From NCBI RefSeq assembly GCF_029076845.1, contig NZ_JARESE010000001.1, positions 310,001 to 374,000 of the forward strand: a stretch of DNA of 64,000 nucleotides. Direction: 5' to 3'. The DNA comes from Novosphingobium album (ex Liu et al. 2023) (lineage in GTDB: Bacteria; Pseudomonadota; Alphaproteobacteria; Sphingomonadales; Sphingomonadaceae). The position numbers and the translations under genes are program-made. The notes under the pieces were generated by a model. That model saw nothing but the letters and a program-made list of their open reading frames with translations, had not been told where the DNA came from and did no database searches. Each line of letters opens with the position of its first letter. Position 1 is the stretch's first letter. Positions 19,392 through 28,494 of this stretch are shown piece by piece.

Positions 19392-21044
19392 ATGAGCATT
19401 AATATCGGACCGCCGGCCATCGAAGAGTTGCGCCCGCGGATCGTCGTGATCGGCGTGGGCGGCGCGGGCGGCAACGCCATTGCCAACATGATCCAGGCGC
19501 AGATCGAAGGGGTGGACTTCGTCGTCGCCAATACGGACGCGCAGGCGCTGAACAACGCCGTCGCCGAAAGCCGCATCCAGCTTGGCCCCGATATCACGCA
19601 GGGCCTGGGCGCCGGATCGCGGCCCGAAGTCGGCCGCGCCGCCGCCGAAGAGACCATCGCGGAGATCGACCGCGTGCTGGATGGCGTGCACATGTGCTTC
19701 ATCGCCGCCGGCATGGGCGGCGGCACCGGCACCGGCGCCGCGCCGATCATCGCCAAGGCCGCGCGCGAAAAGGGCGTGCTGACCGTGGGCGTCGTCACCA
19801 AGCCGTTCCTGTTCGAAGGCACGCGCCGGATGCGCGCGGCCGAATCGGGCATCGAGGAACTGCAGAAGCACGTCGATACGCTGATCGTCATTCCCAACCA
19901 GAACCTGTTCCTGGTCGCCAAGGCGGAAACCACCTTCAAGGAAGCGTTCTCGCTGGCCGACGAAGTGCTGCAGCAGGGCGTGCGCTCGATCACCGACCTC
20001 ATGGTCATGCCCGGCCTCATCAACCTCGATTTCGCCGACGTCCGCTCGGTGATGGGCGAGATGGGCAAGGCGATGATGGGCACTGGCGAGGGCGAAGGCC
20101 CGAACCGCGCGCTGGAAGCGGCCGAACGCGCCATCGCCAATCCGCTGCTGGATGGCGTGTCGATGCAGGGCGCCAAGGGCGTGATCATCTCGATCATCGG
20201 CGGCGACGACATGAAGCTGCTCGAAGTCGACGAGGCGGCCAACCACATCCGCGAACTGGTCGATCAGGACGCCAACATCATCTGGGGCTCGGCCTTCAAC
20301 CCGGACCTGCAAGGCAAGATCCGCGTCTCGGTGGTGGCCACCGGCATCGAGCAGACCGCGCAGCAGGCCGAAGAGGCCTCGCGCCCGCTCAACCTGGGCA
20401 TGTCGCGCGGTCCGGTGCGGCCCGCCGTTCCGGCGCAAGGCGAGGCGCAGCCCTTGTTCGAGCGCGGCCCTCGCGGCACCGCTCCCGCTCCGCAAGCGCC
20501 TGCCGCGCCCGCCTTCGCGCCGCCGCCCGCACCCGAGGCCGCGCCGCTGGAGCTTGACGCTTTCGCTGGCGAGGAAGCCGCTGGCCAGGAGCCGGACGAC
20601 ATGCCCGGCGAACTGGAACTGGGCGCCAGCGAAGAGATCGAGGATGCCGATGCCGGCAAGCCGGCAAGCGCCTATGCCAGCCTGACCGGGGTGCGCCCGA
20701 CGCGCGGCGAACCGCTCGATCTCGGCTTCGACCAGCTCGAAAGCCAGCCGGAGGAAGCGCCGGCCCAGCGGCAGGACGATCTGCTGGCCGATGCCGACCG
20801 GCTGGCCGGGCAGGACGAACCGATCACCCCGCTTTCGGTCAAGCGCCGGGCTGCCGCCGCCGAGGAACCGGCGGCGCCGGCCGCGCCCGGCCGGGCCGCG
20901 GCGGCTTCTGGCAGCACGCTGTTCGAACGCATGGCCAACCTGTCGCGCAGTTCGAAGGCGGCGGGCGAGGACAGCGGCGAATCGGACGATGATGGCGGTT
21001 CGATCAGCATTCCGCGTTTCCTCGGGCGCCAGAACAACCAGTAA
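19392..21044 (+). CDS. ftsZ: FtsZ, tubulin-like cell division GTPase
   Basis: 550 residues. The GTP signature GGGTGTG is at 109-115 and the catalytic T7 loop NLDFAD at 211-216. The globular domain ends near residue 320. A long, disordered, Ala/Pro/Glu-rich linker of about 200 residues follows, and the C-terminal peptide [13 protein letters not shown] matches the conserved tail that binds FtsA and other partners. The long linker is typical of alphaproteobacterial FtsZ; E. coli FtsZ is 383 residues. A dedicated promoter region and a good AGGAGAG ribosome site separate it from ftsA. Confidence 0.98.
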   Translation: MSINIGPPAIEELRPRIVVIGVGGAGGNAIANMIQAQIEGVDFVVANTDAQALNNAVAESRIQLGPDITQGLGAGSRPEVGRAAAEETIAEIDRVLDGVHMCFIAAGMGGGTGTGAAPIIAKAAREKGVLTVGVVTKPFLFEGTRRMRAAESGIEELQKHVDTLIVIPNQNLFLVAKAETTFKEAFSLADEVLQQGVRSITDLMVMPGLINLDFADVRSVMGEMGKAMMGTGEGEGPNRALEAAERAIANPLLDGVSMQGAKGVIISIIGGDDMKLLEVDEAANHIRELVDQDANIIWGSAFNPDLQGKIRVSVVATGIEQTAQQAEEASRPLNLGMSRGPVRPAVPAQGEAQPLFERGPRGTAPAPQAPAAPAFAPPPAPEAAPLELDAFAGEEAAGQEPDDMPGELELGASEEIEDADAGKPASAYASLTGVRPTRGEPLDLGFDQLESQPEEAPAQRQDDLLADADRLAGQDEPITPLSVKRRAAAAEEPAAPAAPGRAAAASGSTLFERMANLSRSSKAAGEDSGESDDDGGSISIPRFLGRQNNQ

Positions 21045-21201
21045 GCCCCGGCTGGGCGAGGCGGGGCCGGTTCCGGCCGCGCCTTTCGCCCGTGCCGGCC
21101 CGTTCGCGCTGGGTTCAGCTTGCCTGCCGCAACGGGCTTGTCCGGGCAGCGATGCTCGGGCACGGCGCCTCTTGCCGTTTGCAAGGAAGGTGGTTGCCGG
21201 T

Positions 21202-23202
21202 TTGAGGTTCGATCGAAGGCTTGCGGGCTATCTCGCGAACGCCGCCGTGGCGGCGGCGCTGGGCTTTCCCGCGTGCGGCATCGCGCAGACGCAGGGCGCG
21301 GTGCCCACCGTGTCGCGCGCGGTGGTCCAGCCCTTGCCGGGGCGCGATGCCCTGCGCCTCAATGCCGCGCTGTCGCGGCTGGGCCGCGATCCGCGCGATG
21401 TCGATGCGCTGATCGAGGCGGGCGAGGCGGCCAACGCGATGGGCGATGTCGAGGCGGCGGCCGGCTTCTTCAAGCGGGCCGACCAGATCGCAGCCGGCAA
21501 TCCCAAGGTCAAGGCCGGGCTGGCCGGCGCGATGGTGCTCAGCGGCAATCCGGTCGATGCGATCCCGCTGTTCGAGCAGGCGGAAAAAGCCGGCGCCACG
21601 CCGACCGATATCGGCGCGGACCGGGGCCTGGCCTATGATCTGGTGGGCGACAACGCGACCGCGCAGAAATTCTACACCGATGCCTTGAGCCGCAAGGACG
21701 ATGACGCAGTGCGTATGCGCCTGGCGCTGAGCCAGGCCATTGCCGGCGATGCCAAGGGTTCTGAAGCGACGCTGATGCCGCTGCTGCGCAAGCAGGACAA
21801 GCCGGCCTGGCGCACGCGCGCCTTCACGCTGGCGATCGCGGGCGACACCAAGCAGGCGGTGCAGATCGCCGAGACCATCCTGCCCGGCCAGCTTGCCCAG
21901 AGCATCGCGCCCTACTTGCGCTACATGCCCCGGCTGACGCCGGCCCAGCAGGCGGCGGCGGCCAATCTCGGCAAGTTCCCGCGCGCCTCCGAGATCGGCC
22001 ACGACGACCCGCGCATCGCCGCCTATGCCCCCAGGCTCGGCGCGCGGCCGACCGTTGCCGCCGCCGATGCCGCGCTGATCCCGCAAGGCAAGCCGCTGGG
22101 CAAGGACGGTGCGGCCGCGTCCGGCACCAAGGCGAGCGCGGCGCGCGCGAGCACGCGCGAGGCCGCCGCCAAGGCGACCCGGCTGGCCAGGGCCGATACC
22201 GTCCGCGTCGCTCCGCCCGATCCCAAGCCCGCGATCGAGCGCGACAGCGACGGCGAATTGCCGCCGGTCCTCGCCAACGCGACGCCGACGCCCATTTCGG
22301 CTCCCACACCGGCCGCGGCGCCCACGCCGGCCCCGCCACCGTCGGTCGCGGCCCAGCGAGTCGCCGTGGCCGACGCCGCGCCCAGGCCGGCGGCGCCATC
22401 ACCGGCGACCTCGCTGCCGGCCCCCGCGTCCAGCACGCCAGCGTCGGTGCCGACGCCCGCGCCGGCATCCTCGACGCCGGGGGCCGCACCCAACGCCGGC
22501 TTCGATCTTTCCGCACTGCCGAGTTCGCAAGGCGGCACGGCCCCGCCCGCCGAGCGGTCGCCCGCCGATATCCTCGAAGCGGCGACGCCGGCCGGAACCG
22601 CCTCGCGCGCCGCCGCCGTGGCTGCCGGTCTGCCGACGCCCGGTCTTGCCGAATCCGCGCGGGCCGAGCGGGAGCGGCTTTCGCTTGCCGAGGCTTTCGC
22701 CGATCTCGGCACCCCTTCGGCCCAGGCCGCGCCGATTTCGGGCGCGGTGGACATTCGCAAGATCGAACCCGCCAGGCCCGAGCCGAAACCCGAAGCCAGG
22801 CCGGCCGACGCCACACCGCCCGAAGACAAGAAAACCGCCGACAAGAAAGCGGCCGACAAGACCGCCGCCGCCGCCGACAAGAAGGCGGCGGCCAAGAAGC
22901 CGGCCAAGCCCGCGCCGCCCAGCCACCCCAGCCGAATCTGGGTGCAGCTTGGCGTCGGGCGCGACAAGGCGGCGATCGCCTATGACTGGCGCAAATGGAG
23001 CAAGCAGGCGCCAACGCTGTTCAAGGGCAAGTCCGCCTATGTCAGCGACATGGGGCGGACCAACCGCATCCTGGCCGGCCCGTTCGAAAGCAACAAGGCC
23101 GCCACCGCCTTCATCGCCCAGCTGGACAAGGCCGGGATCGACGGGTCTCACATCTGGACCAGCCCCGCCGGGCAAGTCGTCGATGCGCTGCCCGCCAAAT
23201 GA
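21202..23202 (+). CDS. Periplasmic TPR/SPOR-domain protein following ftsZ
   Basis: 666 residues from TTG 21202, chosen because AAGGAAGG at 21183-21190 lies 11 nt upstream and the product then begins with a normal signal peptide (RFDRR, hydrophobic core, cleavage near ACGIAQ); GTG 21190 is the alternative. The N-terminal half contains TPR-like repeats (about 45-260). The middle is a long Pro/Ala/Thr linker followed by a Lys/Ala-rich stretch (DKKxADKK repeats, about 545-570). The last 85 residues form a SPOR domain (RIWVQLGVG, RILAGPFES). SPOR domains bind denuded septal glycan, so a division-site role is inferred, supported by its position after ftsZ. Confidence 0.8.
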   Translation: MRFDRRLAGYLANAAVAAALGFPACGIAQTQGAVPTVSRAVVQPLPGRDALRLNAALSRLGRDPRDVDALIEAGEAANAMGDVEAAAGFFKRADQIAAGNPKVKAGLAGAMVLSGNPVDAIPLFEQAEKAGATPTDIGADRGLAYDLVGDNATAQKFYTDALSRKDDDAVRMRLALSQAIAGDAKGSEATLMPLLRKQDKPAWRTRAFTLAIAGDTKQAVQIAETILPGQLAQSIAPYLRYMPRLTPAQQAAAANLGKFPRASEIGHDDPRIAAYAPRLGARPTVAAADAALIPQGKPLGKDGAAASGTKASAARASTREAAAKATRLARADTVRVAPPDPKPAIERDSDGELPPVLANATPTPISAPTPAAAPTPAPPPSVAAQRVAVADAAPRPAAPSPATSLPAPASSTPASVPTPAPASSTPGAAPNAGFDLSALPSSQGGTAPPAERSPADILEAATPAGTASRAAAVAAGLPTPGLAESARAERERLSLAEAFADLGTPSAQAAPISGAVDIRKIEPARPEPKPEARPADATPPEDKKTADKKAADKTAAAADKKAAAKKPAKPAPPSHPSRIWVQLGVGRDKAAIAYDWRKWSKQAPTLFKGKSAYVSDMGRTNRILAGPFESNKAATAFIAQLDKAGIDGSHIWTSPAGQVVDALPAK

Positions 23203-23225
23203 GCGCGGGAACATGGTGAAAAGTT

Positions 23226-23234
23226 TTATCCACA
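23226..23234 (+). promoter_or_regulatory. Perfect consensus DnaA box (TTATCCACA)
   Basis: A 9/9 match to TTATNCACA in the 133-bp gap between the SPOR gene and the YbjN gene. A degenerate GGTTATCGA follows at 23248-23256, and the two are separated by a small CCTGT-AA-ACAGG dyad (23236-23247). It lies about 100 bp upstream of the YbjN start. It is a single strong box, not a cluster, so not an origin. Confidence 0.5.
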
Positions 23235-23335
23235 TCCTGTAAACAGGGTTATCGAGTTTTGCGCAGGCCTTATGGCCGGCCGCATTGTGCATCGCCCCCT
23301 TGCCGAAGCATCCAAGCGGCGACCCAGGAGGACGG

Positions 23336-23854
23336 ATGTCGGGAACGATGAGAACTGTGCAGGACGATATCGGACAGGACGACGATGCGGCTCCGGTTGA
23401 GATGCTGGCATCGCTGTTCGAGGCGCGCGACTGGCCTTACGAATATATCGGCGAGGACGAGATCTCCGCCGAAGTGAAAGGGAGCTGGACGACATACCAG
23501 TTCCAGGCGATCTGGCGGCCCGAGGATCGCGTGCTGCAATTGCTGTGCCTGCCCGAGATCCGCGTGACCGAGCCCAAGCGCACCGCGCTTTACGAAGCGC
23601 TGGCGCTGATCAACGAACAGCTCTGGCTGGGCCATTTCGATGTCTGGTCGAACGGCGGCGTGATCCTGTACCGGCACGGCCTGATGCTGGGCGACGACGG
23701 GCTGCTCGGCCCCTCGCAGGCGCAGATGATCGTCGAGGCCGCGATCGAGGAATGCGATCGGTTCTACCCGGTGTTCCAGTTCATCCTCTGGGGCGACAAG
23801 ACGCCGGCCGAGGCGCTGGCGGCGGCGCTGGTGGATGCGGCCGGCGAAGCGTAA
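23336..23854 (+). CDS. YbjN-domain protein
   Basis: 172 residues. The whole protein is the YbjN domain (LFEARDWPYEYIGEDEI through QFILWGDKTPAEAL), a small alpha/beta fold related to type III secretion chaperones; its molecular role is not established. Cytoplasmic, with no signal peptide. ATG 23336 is chosen for the AGGAGG at 23326-23331. It lies 24 bp upstream of proC and probably shares its transcript; YbjN-proC adjacency appears to be common in alphaproteobacteria (recalled, not checked). Confidence 0.85.
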   Translation: MSGTMRTVQDDIGQDDDAAPVEMLASLFEARDWPYEYIGEDEISAEVKGSWTTYQFQAIWRPEDRVLQLLCLPEIRVTEPKRTALYEALALINEQLWLGHFDVWSNGGVILYRHGLMLGDDGLLGPSQAQMIVEAAIEECDRFYPVFQFILWGDKTPAEALAAALVDAAGEA

Positions 23855-23878
23855 CCCGGTTCGCGCAAGGAGTTGGAA

Positions 23879-24685
23879 TTGGACCGTTTTGGCAAGATCC
23901 TGATCGTCGGCTGCGGCAACATGGGCGGCGCGATGCTGGCCGGCTGGCTGGCGGGTGGCCTTTCGCCCGCGCGTTTCACCGTGGTCGATCCCTACATGGC
24001 CGAGGCGCCGTCCGGCGTGACGCTGCTGCGCGAATTGCCGGCCGGGCCGTTCGATGCGGTGCTGCTGGGGGTCAAGCCGCAAGCGCTGGACGCCGTGGCG
24101 CCCTCGCTCGCCCCGCTGGTGGGCGGCGCCACCGTGCTGCTCTCGATCCTGGCGGGGGGCGAGATGGACAGCCTGGCCGCGCGCTTCCCGGCCGCGGCCG
24201 GCATCGTGCGGATCATGCCCAACCTGGCCGCCGCCATCGGCAAGTCGCCGATCGCGCTGGCGGCGCGCGGGCTGGACGCGGCCGCGCGCGCCGATGTGGT
24301 GGCGCTGATGGCGCCCCTCGGCACGCCCGAATGGCTGGAGAGCGAAGCGCTGTTCGATGCGCTGACCGCGCTGGCCGGCTGCGGCCCTGCCTTCGTCTAT
24401 CGCTTCATCGATTCGCTGGCGGCAGGCGCGGTCGCGCTCGGGCTGTCGGCGGGCCAGTCGCAGCGGCTGGCGCTGGCCATGGTCGAAGGCGCCGCGCTCT
24501 TGGCCGCACGGTCGGAGCACGCGCCGGGCGAACTGGCGCGCCGCGTCGCGAGCCCCGGCGGTTCGACCCAGGCCGGGCTTGACGTGCTGGACCGGGACGA
24601 GGCGCTGGCGGGCCTGGTCGCCGCCGCGATGCGGGCCGCGCATGACCGCAGCGCCGAGATGGCGCAAGCGGCGCGGGCGCAGTGA
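23879..24685 (+). CDS. proC: Pyrroline-5-carboxylate reductase
   Basis: 268 residues; last step of proline synthesis, NAD(P)H-dependent. Rossmann loop VGCGNMGGAML is at about 10-20, LLGVKPQ and RIMPNLAAAIG are conserved, and the C-terminal dimerisation domain contains LAGCGPAFVYRFID and RVASPGGSTQAGL. The start TTG 23879 has AAGGAG 6 nt upstream; the in-frame TTG at 23873 abuts the ribosome site directly and is less likely. A clear terminator follows at 24697. Confidence 0.95.
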   Translation: MDRFGKILIVGCGNMGGAMLAGWLAGGLSPARFTVVDPYMAEAPSGVTLLRELPAGPFDAVLLGVKPQALDAVAPSLAPLVGGATVLLSILAGGEMDSLAARFPAAAGIVRIMPNLAAAIGKSPIALAARGLDAAARADVVALMAPLGTPEWLESEALFDALTALAGCGPAFVYRFIDSLAAGAVALGLSAGQSQRLALAMVEGAALLAARSEHAPGELARRVASPGGSTQAGLDVLDRDEALAGLVAAAMRAAHDRSAEMAQAARAQ

Positions 24686-24696
24686 TACACTTTGAC

Positions 24697-24719
24697 ACAC
24701 GGCATCGGACCGTGTTTTT
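24697..24719 (+). terminator. Rho-independent terminator after proC
   Basis: Stem ACACGG (24697-24702) with CCGTGT (24710-24715), 7-nt loop, followed by a run of T to 24719. Separates the YbjN-proC unit from the BI-1 gene. Confidence 0.75.
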
Positions 24720-24800
24720 CTTGAAAACTTAAGGTCGCAACGCGATATTGCGTCTATCCGGCGCGCGTTGGGCGCATTTGCCGGGTAAAGGGAGTTTGAA

Positions 24801-25538
24801 ATGGCCAATTGGAACGACCCCCAGCCCCGTCCGGGCTTCGGTGCGTCTCCGAGCCTGGATGGGCGCGCGGCTGGCACTGTCTATGATGCCGGCCTGCGCA
24901 AGCACATGCTGTCCATCTATAACTACATGGCCTCGGGCGTGCTGCTTTCGGGTATTGTCGCGCTATTGTTCGCACGTTCGGGCATGGCCGCGCAGATCAT
25001 CGGCACGCCGCTGTGGTGGCTGGTCGCGCTGGCGCCGCTCGGCTTCGTGTTCGGCATGAGCTTCGGCGCGAACCGTATGCAGACCGCGACGCTCCAGGCG
25101 CTGTTCTGGGGCTTCTGCGTTGTCATGGGCCTCTCGCTCTCGACGATCTTCCTCGTCTTCACCGCGCAGTCGATCGCGACCACCTTCTTCGCGACGGCCG
25201 CGGCCTTCGCGGGCCTCAGCCTGGTGGGCTACACGACGAAGAAGAACCTGTCGGCGATGGGCTCGTTCATGGTCATGGGGCTGTTCGGCATCCTGATTGC
25301 GATGCTGATCAACATCTTCCTGCATTCGACCGTTCTGCAACTCGCCATCTCGGTGCTGGGCGTGCTGATTTTCGCCGGTCTCACCGCCTGGGATACGCAG
25401 CGGCTGAAGCAGGAATACTATATGGTCGCGGGCACGCCGTTCGCGGGCAAGGCCGTCGTCATGGGTGCGCTCAGCCTCTATCTGGACTTCATCAACATGT
25501 TCCAGTTCCTGCTGAACTTCATGGGCAACCGCAACTAA
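24801..25538 (+). CDS. Bax inhibitor-1 / YccA-family membrane protein
   Basis: 245 residues with seven predicted transmembrane segments after a polar N-terminus of about 35 residues. The family signature is visible at the end: GLTAWDTQRLKQ in the sixth loop and the ALSLYLDFINMFQFLL last span. The pore aspartates typical of BsYetJ-like members (in TAWDTQ and LYLDFIN) are present, consistent with a pH-sensitive calcium leak channel, though bacterial function is poorly defined. It has its own upstream gap and a strong terminator. Confidence 0.9.
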   Translation: MANWNDPQPRPGFGASPSLDGRAAGTVYDAGLRKHMLSIYNYMASGVLLSGIVALLFARSGMAAQIIGTPLWWLVALAPLGFVFGMSFGANRMQTATLQALFWGFCVVMGLSLSTIFLVFTAQSIATTFFATAAAFAGLSLVGYTTKKNLSAMGSFMVMGLFGILIAMLINIFLHSTVLQLAISVLGVLIFAGLTAWDTQRLKQEYYMVAGTPFAGKAVVMGALSLYLDFINMFQFLLNFMGNRN

Positions 25539-25564
25539 TCGCGCATACATCCACATTAATCTAC

Positions 25565-25600
25565 ATGCCCGGTGCGATTGTCGTCGCGCCGGGCATTTCC
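25565..25600 (+). terminator. Rho-independent terminator after the BI-1 gene
   Basis: 13-bp stem 25565-25577 with 25584-25596 (one G-T wobble), 6-nt loop, followed by TTTCC. It lies 27 bp after the stop codon. Confidence 0.8.
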
Positions 25601-25651
25601 TTTGCCGGCAAGCGGCGCTAGACCATCGCCATGATGCATGGAGTGGTTTCG

Positions 25652-26359
25652 GTGAAGCACGTTCTATCCAAACGATTTTTCGCCGGCAGCGCGATTGTCG
25701 CGACGATCGCCGCGCTGGCCGCCTGCGCGCCCAAGCCGGCGCCCCCGCCACCGCCCGCGCCTGTCGTGGTAGTGATCCCGCCCCGGCCCAACCCGCCGCT
25801 GGGTGCTCCGGCCGGGCTGACGGTGCCGCCGCTGGCGCCCGATGGCACCCGCATCACGGTCAATCGCGGCGTTTCGGCGGCGCAGGCGCTGTGGAACCTG
25901 CGTTCGGCCTATAACGTCGCGGCGCTCAATTGCCTCGATCCGCAATATGCGCCGATCCTGGCGGGCTACAGCCATTTCCTCAAGACCCACGCCAAGACGC
26001 TGACGGCGGTGAACAAGGAACTGGATAAGACCTTCAAGCAGAACTACGGCGCGAAAAGCTACATCCGCGAGCGGGAAACCTACCAGACGCAGGTGTACAA
26101 CTATTTCGCGCTGCCGCCGGTGATGCCGGCCTTCTGCAACGCGGCGCTGGCCATGTCGAACGAAGTGCAGGCGATTCCGGCCGGCCAGCTTGAAGGCTAT
26201 ACGATGCTCGGGCTGTCGCGGGTGGACACGCCGTTCCGTGAGTTCTTCAACAGCTTCGATCAGTACCGCGCCGATCTGGCCGCATGGGAAGCCCGCTATG
26301 GCGCGCAGCCGGTCGGGGTCGCCCCCGCAGTGCTGGGCGTGCAGGGTCTTTCGCAGTAA
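25652..26359 (+). CDS. Predicted lipoprotein, unknown function
   Basis: 235 residues from GTG 25652, preferred because GGAG at 25640-25643 is 8 nt upstream; ATG 25631 would add seven residues. The signal peptide ends in the lipobox LAAC (about residues 22-25). A Pro-rich linker (about 27-50) leads to a helical domain containing ALWNLRSAYNVAALNC and TMLGLSRVDTPFREFF. There are two or three conserved-looking cysteines (after LN and FC). I do not recognise a named family. The gene stands alone between a terminator and the tRNA-Ala gene. Confidence 0.72.
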   Translation: MKHVLSKRFFAGSAIVATIAALAACAPKPAPPPPPAPVVVVIPPRPNPPLGAPAGLTVPPLAPDGTRITVNRGVSAAQALWNLRSAYNVAALNCLDPQYAPILAGYSHFLKTHAKTLTAVNKELDKTFKQNYGAKSYIRERETYQTQVYNYFALPPVMPAFCNAALAMSNEVQAIPAGQLEGYTMLGLSRVDTPFREFFNSFDQYRADLAAWEARYGAQPVGVAPAVLGVQGLSQ

Positions 26360-26475
26360 GCCGCTTGCGATAAACAAAGCGCCGGCAAGAGAATTTTGCT
26401 CTTTCAAGCGCGGAAGGTCTCCGCTAAGGGGGCCGCTCGCGACGCGGGGCTGCCGCTTCGCGCGATTGCTGGAAC

Positions 26476-26551
<76 letters not shown>

Positions 26552-26603
26552 GTAATTGATTTTGCGTTGACCGGCCGCACTGACGTGCGGCCTCGCGCGG
26601 CAA

Positions 26604-26674
26604 GCCGGCCCACGCCCCCACCCGACCTTCCCGCCCGCGTGCCCCGAAGGGGAGGCCGGATGAGGACATGAGCC
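26604..26674. repeat. Decayed copy of the dispersed palindrome family (tRNA-Ala/obgE gap)
   Basis: Left arm 26604-26631 reads GCCGGCCCACGCCCCCACCC and on, matching the arm of the intact copy at 40280-40311. The right arm at 26649-26674 is its complement with several transitions (G to A). The flanking small hairpins are not recognisable. The remainder of the 206-bp gap up to obgE has no gene. Confidence 0.55.
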
Positions 26675-26757
26675 ACCGCCGCATGGGCGGGCCCGCAGTC
26701 GCTCGCCGCGCGCTCGCTCGACTCGACAAGTTCTCAAGACCGCCGGATAACAAGCCA

Positions 26758-27813
26758 ATGCACTTCCTCGACCAGGCCAAGATCTATATCCGCTCCGGCG
26801 CGGGCGGGCCGGGGGCCGTGAGTTTCCGGCGCGAGAAATACATCGAATATGGCGGCCCCGATGGCGGCAACGGCGGGCGCGGCGGCGATATCGTGTTCGA
26901 GGCGGTGGCCGGGCTCAACACCCTGATCGACTTTCGCTATACCCAGCACTTCAAGGCGCCGCGCGGCGGCCACGGCATGGGCAAGGACCGCAATGGCGCG
27001 GCCGGCCAGTCGCTGGTCATCAAGGTGCCGGTCGGCACCCAGATCATCGATGACGAGGATCGCGAAACGGTGCTGGCCGATCTGGTCGATGCCGGCCAGC
27101 GCGTGGTCCTGCTGGAAGGCGGGATGGGCGGGCGCGGCAACGCCAGCTACAAGACCTCGACCAACCGCGCCCCGCGCCAGCACCAGCCGGGGATGCCCGC
27201 GCAGGAAATGTGGGTGTGGCTGCGGCTGAAGCTGCTGGCCGATGTCGGCCTTGTCGGCCTGCCCAACGCCGGCAAGTCCACTTTCATCAACAAGCTGACC
27301 AACACCAAGGCCAAAGTCGGCGACTATCCTTTCACCACCCTCCACCCCCAGCTTGGCGTGGTGCGGCACAAGGCGCGCGAATTCGTGCTGGCCGACATTC
27401 CCGGCCTGATCGCCGGCGCCGCCGACGGCGCGGGCATCGGTGATCGTTTCCTCGGGCACATAGAGCGCTGCCGCGTGCTGATCCACCTGATCGACATCGC
27501 CGGGACCGATCCGGCCGAGGCGATGCAAGTGATCGAGGAAGAGCTGGAAGCCTATGGCGCCGGTCTGGAAGACAAGCCCCGGCTGATCGCGCTCAACAAG
27601 ATCGACCTGGCCGATGCCGAGCTTGCCGCCGATTTCGCCGAGGAACTGAAGGATGCGGGCGCCGACGCGGTGTTCCCCATCTCCGGTGCGACGGGGCAGG
27701 GCATGGACGCGCTGCTCGATGCGGTGATCAGCTACCTGCCGGCCGCCACCGTGACCGAACGGCCCGATGGCGAGCGCGAAGAGGACGACGAGACGCCGTG
27801 GTCGCCGCTGTGA
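26758..27813 (+). CDS. obgE: Obg/CgtA GTPase
   Basis: 351 residues. N-terminal Obg fold with glycine-rich GGPDGGNGGRGGD (about 32-44); GTPase domain with G1 GLPNAGKSTFINKL, G3 DIPGLIAGA and G4 NKID. It ends in an acidic tail (EREEDDE) with no OCT domain, as in other proteobacterial Obg. Obg binds the 50S subunit and links ribosome assembly to stress and the cell cycle. The start ATG 26758 begins the Obg fold directly; a longer frame upstream is repeat-derived and not credible. The usual rplU-rpmA partners are not adjacent. Confidence 0.96.
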   Translation: MHFLDQAKIYIRSGAGGPGAVSFRREKYIEYGGPDGGNGGRGGDIVFEAVAGLNTLIDFRYTQHFKAPRGGHGMGKDRNGAAGQSLVIKVPVGTQIIDDEDRETVLADLVDAGQRVVLLEGGMGGRGNASYKTSTNRAPRQHQPGMPAQEMWVWLRLKLLADVGLVGLPNAGKSTFINKLTNTKAKVGDYPFTTLHPQLGVVRHKAREFVLADIPGLIAGAADGAGIGDRFLGHIERCRVLIHLIDIAGTDPAEAMQVIEEELEAYGAGLEDKPRLIALNKIDLADAELAADFAEELKDAGADAVFPISGATGQGMDALLDAVISYLPAATVTERPDGEREEDDETPWSPL

Positions 27814-27846
27814 GCCGCTGAGCCGGCCCGGCGCGATACCGGCCTT

Positions 27847-28245
27847 TCAGGGCTTCTGGCGGGTCTGGAAGCGCTGGGCGTTGGTCATGCTTTGCAGCAC
27901 CTGGACGCGCGTATCGAGTTCGCGCCGCTCGGCATCGGAGGTGCCGTCCTGCCCGTAACGGTCGGCCAGCGTGCCGGTGAGCCGCGCGTCCTTGCGCAAG
28001 GCCCGCGCTTCGGCCTTCGAAAGCTCCCCGTTCTTGCGGCCCCGATGGATGCTGTCGCGGGCATCGTCGAGCTTGCGGTCGAGCGGGATGGCCGCATCGT
28101 GCGGCCCCACATCGAAGATATCGGGCGAACTTTCGCTCCCCGGCGGGGCCCGGGGCGCGATCTGGGCACTGGCGGGGACGGCAAACACCGTCAAGGCTAT
28201 GCCGGTCAGCGCCAGTCGGCCGATGTTCCGCAAGGTTGAAGGCAT
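27847..28245 (-). CDS. Small secreted protein, unknown function
   Basis: 132 residues. ATG at 28245 gives a classic Sec signal peptide (PSTLRN, hydrophobic core, cleavage after PASA about residue 27). The mature part is charged and helical with two similar segments: GELSKAEARALRKDAR and GTSDAERRELDTRVQ, an arrangement seen in small secreted proteins of sphingomonads. Convergent with obgE (33 bp gap) and divergent from proB. No enzyme motif. Confidence 0.72.
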   Translation of the reverse strand: MPSTLRNIGRLALTGIALTVFAVPASAQIAPRAPPGSESSPDIFDVGPHDAAIPLDRKLDDARDSIHRGRKNGELSKAEARALRKDARLTGTLADRYGQDGTSDAERRELDTRVQVLQSMTNAQRFQTRQKP

Positions 28246-28418
28246 GGGGCCAGACTCCGTTTGCCGATGAACCAAGTCAGGATACGCCCGTCGGGCGGCG
28301 CCGTGAAGCCGCATTTGCCCGGAAGCCCGCAAGGCGGACGGACGGGGCGGGGCGTACTCTCCACAGGCCGATCCGCACGATGCGGTTTTCCTGCCGGGCA
28401 ACTTCGCCTAAGGGCGCG

Positions 28419-28475
28419 TTTGGAAATGCGCCTGCCGCCGCGGCGAAATGCGCTCTTTCCGCGCCTTTTCAAACG
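28419..28475. repeat. Core-deleted copy of the dispersed palindrome family upstream of proB
   Basis: GTTTGGAAATGCGCCTGCCG (28418-28437) matches the left flank of the 40256 copy and is followed directly by GAAATGCGCTCTTTCCGCGC (28445-28464), matching its right flank. The long inverted-repeat core present at 40280-40359 is missing. The ends also pair with each other (GTTTGGAAA with TTTTCAAAC). The repeat lies within the proB leader, 20 bp before the start. Confidence 0.6.
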
Positions 28476-28494
28476 GACCGTCAGTTTCCCGCCC

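Noticed and set aside
22801..22920. CRISPR-like or tandem DNA repeat at the DKK-rich stretch
   Set aside because: It is coding low complexity (Asp-Lys-Lys/Ala), with irregular units and no spacers.
22023..22967. Minus-strand frame with Gly/Ala/Ser repeats opposite the SPOR gene
   Set aside because: It mirrors the Pro/Ala linker of the sense protein and has no independent support.
23226..23256. Origin of replication around the DnaA box
   Set aside because: A single good box with no cluster, no strong AT-rich unwinding region and no dnaA/hemE/parAB context.
26360..26475. Small RNA or riboswitch before tRNA-Ala
   Set aside because: Some GC-rich hairpins exist but no known class or conserved core is recognisable.
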